Origin: an uncultured Phycisphaerales bacterium
GTDB lineage: Bacteria > Planctomycetota > Phycisphaerae > Phycisphaerales > UBA1924
Direction of reading: 5' to 3'
Length of the DNA stretch: 18,612 nt
Assembly (NCBI GenBank): GCA_937879825.1
Contig: CALFMQ010000479.1
Coordinates: forward strand, 1-18,612
The stretch's first letter is position 1, and each line of letters starts with the position of its first letter. A model generated the notes under the pieces. That model was not told where the DNA came from. It saw only the letters and a program-made list of their open reading frames with translations, and did not search any database. This document shows positions 14,987 through 18,612 of the stretch, piece after piece. The position numbers and the translations under genes were made by a program.

Positions 14987-15945
14987 ACGACCACAGACCA
15001 GCCCAACCGAACCAACGCTCAATCGACTTCCCGGTCAGAGTCGGGTGCCCGCTGTGCCGATGCGATCTTCATGTCGAGTCGAACCGCATCCTCTGCGACC
15101 CATCCTGCGAACGCTCCGATTGCCCCCGCGCCTTCGACCTCGAAGACGGCTTCCCCAATCTCATCATCGGTGAACGCTTCGAGGACGACAGCTCGGACGA
15201 ACTCCTCGGCGGCGAAGAAAACAACTCGACCTACACCGTCAACAACTACTGGGTCCCGCGATTCTCCGAAGTGCGCACAGCGAGCGGCCAGAAACTCCGC
15301 GTCCTCTCGCTCGGGTGCGGCGCCGGCATGGAGATCGACATGCTCCGCGATGCCGGCTTCGACGCCGTCGGCATCGACAACGGCAATCGCACCCGCGTCT
15401 GGTCAAGACGAACCCACAAGAACGCGCTGCTCATGGCCAACGGGATGCACCTCCCATTCGACGATGAAACCTTCGATGTCGCGTTCTGCGGCTGCGTCTT
15501 CCCGCATGTCGGCGTCGTCGGCGACTCCTTCAAAGTCTCCGACCGCTACTGGCAGAACCGCCTCGCCGTCGCCAGCGAGATGACCCGCGTCGTCAAACGC
15601 GGCGGATCCATCTTCGTCAGCAGCCCCAACCGGCTGTTCCCCGTCGACCTCTTCCACGGCCGCCCCATCGGCTCGTACAAACCGCCGATCAATCCCCCGT
15701 GGCGACCCTTCCTCCTCTCGCGCCGCGATTACGCCCGCCTCTTCAAGGAGGCAGGATGCCAGGGCCCGGCCAAGGCAATGTCCATCAAGGGCTACTGGGG
15801 CTTCTGCCGGACCAAGACATCCCTTCTGGGCCGCCTCATGAGCGTCCCGGTCAAAGCGCTCTTCGCGCTGGGATCCCCGGCCGCGACCTCGTTCCTCCGC
15901 AGCTCCCCGCTCCTCCCGTGGATCGTCGTGCGGATCACCCGATGA
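14983..15945 (+). CDS. Class I SAM-dependent methyltransferase with N-terminal zinc-ribbon-like segment
   Basis: A 320-residue cytoplasmic protein. The N-terminus contains C22, C25, C27, C38, C42 and C47 (CPLCRC and CDPSCERSDC), which look like a Trm112-like zinc ribbon as found at the start of several sugar- and lipid-linked methyltransferases. The methyltransferase_11-type fold follows: motif I VLSLGCGAGMEIDML (108-121), the acidic residue of motif II in AVGIDNGN, and GMHLPFDDETFDVAFC (154-169) with the usual MPF..D.FD pattern. A VVKRGGSIFVSSPN strand lies further on. It may methylate a sugar of the repeat unit or the lipid-linked glycan, which could cap chains; the target is unknown. The ATG at 14983 lies in an ATGA overlap with the GT2 gene, and the stop overlaps the flippase start the same way. 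Confidence 0.88.
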   Translation: MNDHRPAQPNQRSIDFPVRVGCPLCRCDLHVESNRILCDPSCERSDCPRAFDLEDGFPNLIIGERFEDDSSDELLGGEENNSTYTVNNYWVPRFSEVRTASGQKLRVLSLGCGAGMEIDMLRDAGFDAVGIDNGNRTRVWSRRTHKNALLMANGMHLPFDDETFDVAFCGCVFPHVGVVGDSFKVSDRYWQNRLAVASEMTRVVKRGGSIFVSSPNRLFPVDLFHGRPIGSYKPPINPPWRPFLLSRRDYARLFKEAGCQGPAKAMSIKGYWGFCRTKTSLLGRLMSVPVKALFALGSPAATSFLRSSPLLPWIVVRITR

Positions 15946-17276
15946 CCGAAGATCGCCCCGACCGCACCGAGACGCGCCGCACACTCCGCGATCTCGTCCT
16001 CGTGGCCGGCGGCAAGATGCTCTCGATGGGCGCGCTCTTCGCATGCGCCGTCATCGCCGCGCGCGTCGGCGGCGGCGAGGAAGCCACCGAGTTCGGCCTC
16101 TATTCAACCGCGATCGCAACCATCCTCATCCTCGACGCCATCATCGGCTCACCCCTCGATTATTCCGCCGTGCGCTTCGGTGCGCTCCACCACGACGAGC
16201 CCGCCCGCGTCGATCGGTTCCAGGCCGCGACCTTCCGACTCAAACTCATCATTGCCGCCGTCTTCCTCGCAGCCTGCGCCGCCGCCGGGCCGTGGATCGC
16301 CCGCCGCCTCTTCGAAGGCGAGTCGCGCACCACACTCCTCTACCTCACGCTCGCATCCACATTCGCACTCCTCCTTGTGCGCGGCACATCCGCCAACCTC
16401 CAGATCCGCTCCCGCTTCATCGTGTACTCGCTCTTCGACACCGGAATCGCGGCCGTGCGCCTCGCCCTCCTCGCCGCCGCAGCCCTCCTCGGCGCACACA
16501 CCGCCGAGCCCCTCGTCGGCGTGTTCGGCGCCTCCGCGCTCGCGATGTTCGTCGTATTCCTCGGTGTCCGCCAACCCTACCTCCGCGCCAAATGGCCCGA
16601 CCGCCACGACGCCCGCGCCATCCTCAGGTTCATCACCGCCACAGCCGGCGTCATCGTCCTCGGCACCATCACCGGCAAGGCCGACATCCCCATCCTGAGC
16701 GCACTCACCTCCGCCCACATCGCCGGCATCTACGCCGCCGCAGCGCAGGTCGCCATGCTCGCCACCATGCTCGCCGGGTACGCCTGCATCGTGTTCCAGC
16801 CACGCCTCATCCCCATGGCGCGACAGGGCAAACTCACGCGGCTCATCGGCGCAAATCTCCTCGCCGGGCTCGCGATCGGCGTCCTCGCCGCCCCGCTGGT
16901 CATCTGGGCCCTCCCGCCGGCGATGGTCGCCGTGTTCGGCCAGACCTACGCAGACTCCGTGCCCATCCTGCGAATCCTGCTGATCGGCACATGGCTCGAC
17001 ATCCTCTTCATGCCCGTTCTCATGACGTTCGCGATGCAGACCAGGCCCGTCGCGTGCCTCGCCGGCGAGATCGTGATCACCACCGCGTTCTTCGCGGTCA
17101 TGCCCATCGTGTCGCGCGTCAATGAGATCGACGCCGCCATCACCCTCGCATGGATCATGACCGCGGTGCGCGTCGCCAAAATGGTGCTCTATTCCGCCGT
17201 CACGACCGTCGCCATGCGCGGCCCGCTCCCCGAACCCAGCGTCGCCGAAGCCGAAGCCCCGGCGGAAGTCACATAA
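15942..17276 (+). CDS. Wzx-type polysaccharide repeat-unit flippase (MATE/MOP superfamily)
   Basis: A 444-residue polytopic inner-membrane protein with about twelve to fourteen predicted hydrophobic segments. The N-terminal helix has LVLVAGGKMLSMGALFACAV followed by ARVGGGEEATEFGLYSTAIA, the typical entry of polysaccharide biosynthesis (RfbX/Wzx) proteins. Later there are repeated helix pairs, GKADIPILSALTSAHIAGIY (the D/P/L...GxY flippase signature) and a charged loop at PRLIPMARQGKLTRL. The family flips undecaprenyl-linked repeat units to the periplasm. The ATG start overlaps the methyltransferase stop as ATGA. Its last 8 bases overlap the 3' end of the convergent rmlC gene, leaving no space for a separate terminator between the two transcription units. 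Confidence 0.9.
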   Translation: MTEDRPDRTETRRTLRDLVLVAGGKMLSMGALFACAVIAARVGGGEEATEFGLYSTAIATILILDAIIGSPLDYSAVRFGALHHDEPARVDRFQAATFRLKLIIAAVFLAACAAAGPWIARRLFEGESRTTLLYLTLASTFALLLVRGTSANLQIRSRFIVYSLFDTGIAAVRLALLAAAALLGAHTAEPLVGVFGASALAMFVVFLGVRQPYLRAKWPDRHDARAILRFITATAGVIVLGTITGKADIPILSALTSAHIAGIYAAAAQVAMLATMLAGYACIVFQPRLIPMARQGKLTRLIGANLLAGLAIGVLAAPLVIWALPPAMVAVFGQTYADSVPILRILLIGTWLDILFMPVLMTFAMQTRPVACLAGEIVITTAFFAVMPIVSRVNEIDAAITLAWIMTAVRVAKMVLYSAVTTVAMRGPLPEPSVAEAEAPAEVT

Positions 17277-17844
17277 GGTCCGGTGAGTCCGCCAGCGTCG
17301 GCAGCCGGTCGTCGCGCGGCGAGAGCAGCACGACGCCCGCATCAACACCCCAGTCAATCGCCAGCCGCGGATCGTCAAACCGAATCCCGCGGTCGTGGTC
17401 CGGCGAGTAGTGCGCCGTCACGAAGTAACTGATATGCGTACCCGGCTCGAGCGAGAGAATCCCGTGCCCGAATCCCTTGGGCACCAGCATCTGCCGGCCG
17501 TTCTCCGCCGAGAGCAGGCACGAGGCCCAGCGCCCGAACGTCGCCGACCCGCGCCGAAGATCAACCGCCACATCCAGCGCCGAACCCGTCACCACGCGCA
17601 CCAGTTTGTCCTGCTGATGCTCGCCGATCTGATAGTGAATCCCCCGGAGTGTGTGCGCCGGTTCAGAGAACGCATGGTTCTCCTGGATGAACCGGAGCCC
17701 GATCCCCGCCGCTCGCAGATCTCGCTCGTTGAACACCTCCGAGAAGTACCCGCGATCATCCCGGAAGCGGCGCGGCTCGACCACCCTCACCTCGGGCAGC
17801 GCCTCGCTCACGCTCGTGACCTTCACCCGCGAATCGCCCGACAT
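17269..17844 (-). CDS. rfbC: dTDP-4-dehydrorhamnose 3,5-epimerase
   Basis: A 191-residue cupin enzyme of normal RmlC length that epimerises dTDP-4-keto-6-deoxyglucose at C3 and C5 on the way to dTDP-L-rhamnose. The family signatures are RRFRDDRGYFSEVFNE (25-40), HTLRGIHYQ with catalytic His70, DVAVDLRRGSATFGRW (91-106), VPKGFGHGILSL (121-132), the catalytic Tyr140 in ISYFVTAHYSP, and FDDPRLAIDW (157-166). Small departures from consensus are AHY for the usual DYY and WGV for WP. The ATG at 17844 begins one base after the rfbB stop; the open frame upstream to 18051 is arginine-rich shadow sequence inside rfbB. The gene order rfbB-rfbC implies one transcript from the right. Its 3' end overlaps the flippase gene by 8 bases. 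Confidence 0.94.
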   Translation of the reverse strand: MSGDSRVKVTSVSEALPEVRVVEPRRFRDDRGYFSEVFNERDLRAAGIGLRFIQENHAFSEPAHTLRGIHYQIGEHQQDKLVRVVTGSALDVAVDLRRGSATFGRWASCLLSAENGRQMLVPKGFGHGILSLEPGTHISYFVTAHYSPDHDRGIRFDDPRLAIDWGVDAGVVLLSPRDDRLPTLADSPDLM

Positions 17845-17845
17845 C

Positions 17846-18612
17846 TCACGAACCCTTCTTCGATCGCGCAGAGTTCCCGATCGTCGAGTGGTCGTTGGAA
17901 CGCCACCAGTCCTCGTGCTCGCGATACCACCGGATCGTGCTCTCCAGCGCATCGGGCCACGCCGACCGCGTCGGCTTCCACCCGAGTTCCTCATGCATCT
18001 TGGTCGCGTCGATCGCGTACCGGCGGTCATGCCCGAGCCGATCCTCGACATACCGGATCATCGACTCGTCGTGCCCCATGATGCCCAGGATCGCCCGCAC
18101 CAGTTCGAGATTCGAGCGCTCGTTGTCGCCCCCGATGTTGTACACCTCGCCCGCCCGCCCACGCTCCATCACCGCCAGCACCGCCGAGCAGTGATCGTCC
18201 ACGTGCAGCCAGTCGCGGACATTCAGCCCGTCGCCGTACAGCGGAATCTGCTTGCCCTGCAGCAGATTCGTCACGAACAGCGGAATCGCCTTCTCCGTGA
18301 GCTGCCTCGGGCCGAGATTGTTCGAGCACCGCGTCGTCACGACGTCCAGCCCGTGCGTGTGCGCATACGCCGAACACAACAGGTCGCCCCCCGCCTTCGA
18401 CGCCGCGTACGGGCTACGCGGATCGATCGGCGTGCGCTCCGTGAACTTCAGGTCCGGACGGTCAAGCGGGAGCGAACCGTACACCTCGTCCGTGCTCACA
18501 TACAGCATCCGCTTCGAGGCGCCCGACCGCTTCGCATCAAGCAGTGCATCCAGAATGTCCTGCGTCCCCAGCACATTCGTACGGATGAACGGAGAAGAGT
18601 CCTGGATCGATC
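17846..18612 (-). CDS. rfbB: dTDP-glucose 4,6-dehydratase, C-terminal part (5' end beyond the window)
   Basis: An extended SDR whose frame is open to the right edge, with 254 complete codons visible before the stop. The edge reads SIQDSSPFIRTNVLGTQDIL, matching the SI...FI.TN..GT..LL segment of RmlB. The catalytic motif STDEVYGSL carries the Thr-Asp-Glu triad of 4,6-dehydratases, and YAASK supplies the Tyr/Lys pair. CSNNLGPRQLTEKAIPLFV, the LYGDGLNVRDWLHVDDHC loop and YNIGGDNERSN are all characteristic of RmlB. The roughly 80-100 N-terminal residues with the NAD-binding glycine motif are missing only because the window ends. The enzyme makes dTDP-4-keto-6-deoxyglucose, the substrate of the adjacent rfbC product. 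The rfbA and rfbD functions are not in this window. Confidence 0.95.
   Translation of the reverse strand, partial: SIQDSSPFIRTNVLGTQDILDALLDAKRSGASKRMLYVSTDEVYGSLPLDRPDLKFTERTPIDPRSPYAASKAGGDLLCSAYAHTHGLDVVTTRCSNNLGPRQLTEKAIPLFVTNLLQGKQIPLYGDGLNVRDWLHVDDHCSAVLAVMERGRAGEVYNIGGDNERSNLELVRAILGIMGHDESMIRYVEDRLGHDRRYAIDATKMHEELGWKPTRSAWPDALESTIRWYREHEDWWRSNDHSTIGNSARSKKGS

Noticed and set aside
17277..17300. Terminator hairpin between the convergent gene ends
   Set aside because: The genes overlap and the short GC stretches there show no hairpin followed by a T run on either strand.
16149..17378. Minus-strand open frame of 409 codons opposite the flippase gene
   Set aside because: Highly biased composition (E, G, D, H), no domain, and it overlaps both the flippase and rfbC genes; a shadow of third-position GC bias.

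Overview
The window is part of a chromosomal locus for making and exporting a cell-surface or extracellular polysaccharide by the Wzx/Wzy route. The DNA is very GC-rich with strong C/G preference at third codon positions. The combination of a Wzx/Wzy/Wzz/Wza set, a giant Asp-box (BNR) propeller protein and densely overlapping genes suggests a Planctomycetota bacterium, perhaps class Phycisphaerae. That placement is inference from style and gene content, not from a marker gene. A Gram-negative envelope is supported by the Wza-like outer-membrane lipoprotein and a second lipoprotein. No rRNA, tRNA, CRISPR array, insertion sequence or attachment site was seen, and no stretch over about 65 bases lies outside a gene.

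Layout on the + strand, left to right: the 3' end of an initiating sugar-phosphate transferase (2-301); two tandem extended-SDR nucleotide-sugar epimerase/dehydratases (365-1378, 1371-2396); a lipoprotein glycoside hydrolase broken by one in-frame TAA (2393-4087); a CpsD/Wzc-like P-loop protein with a MshEN-like N-terminus and degraded ATP-binding motifs (4124-4945); a GT4 glycosyltransferase (4942-6138); a short Wza-type export lipoprotein (6135-6902); a Wzz/PCP chain-length protein (6899-8482); a 1318-residue secreted Asp-box propeller protein (8517-12473); a Wzy/WaaL-type polymerase or ligase (12496-14043); a GT2 glycosyltransferase (14036-14986); a zinc-ribbon SAM methyltransferase (14983-15945); and a Wzx-type flippase (15942-17276). 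On the - strand, converging on the flippase gene, are rfbC/rmlC (17844-17269) and rfbB/rmlB (from beyond the right edge to 17846), two enzymes of dTDP-L-rhamnose synthesis.

How the genes fit together: the initiating transferase loads the first sugar phosphate on undecaprenyl phosphate. The GT4 and GT2 enzymes extend the repeat unit from nucleotide sugars made by the epimerases and the Rml enzymes, and the methyltransferase may decorate it. The flippase moves the unit across the inner membrane, the Wzy-like protein polymerises it, the Wzz-like protein sets length and the Wza-like lipoprotein exports it. Most genes overlap by 4 or 8 bases, so the + strand set is probably one translationally coupled operon.

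The most notable points are: (1) the CpsD-like protein keeps the Walker A' motif but has lost the Walker A lysine and the Walker B aspartate, while carrying two MshEN-type repeats of the kind that bind cyclic-di-GMP in other proteins, so it may be a non-catalytic c-di-GMP-responsive regulator of export; (2) a single TAA splits the two putative catalytic glutamates of the glycoside hydrolase; (3) a giant multi-propeller secreted protein of unknown job sits between the chain-length gene and the polymerase gene.
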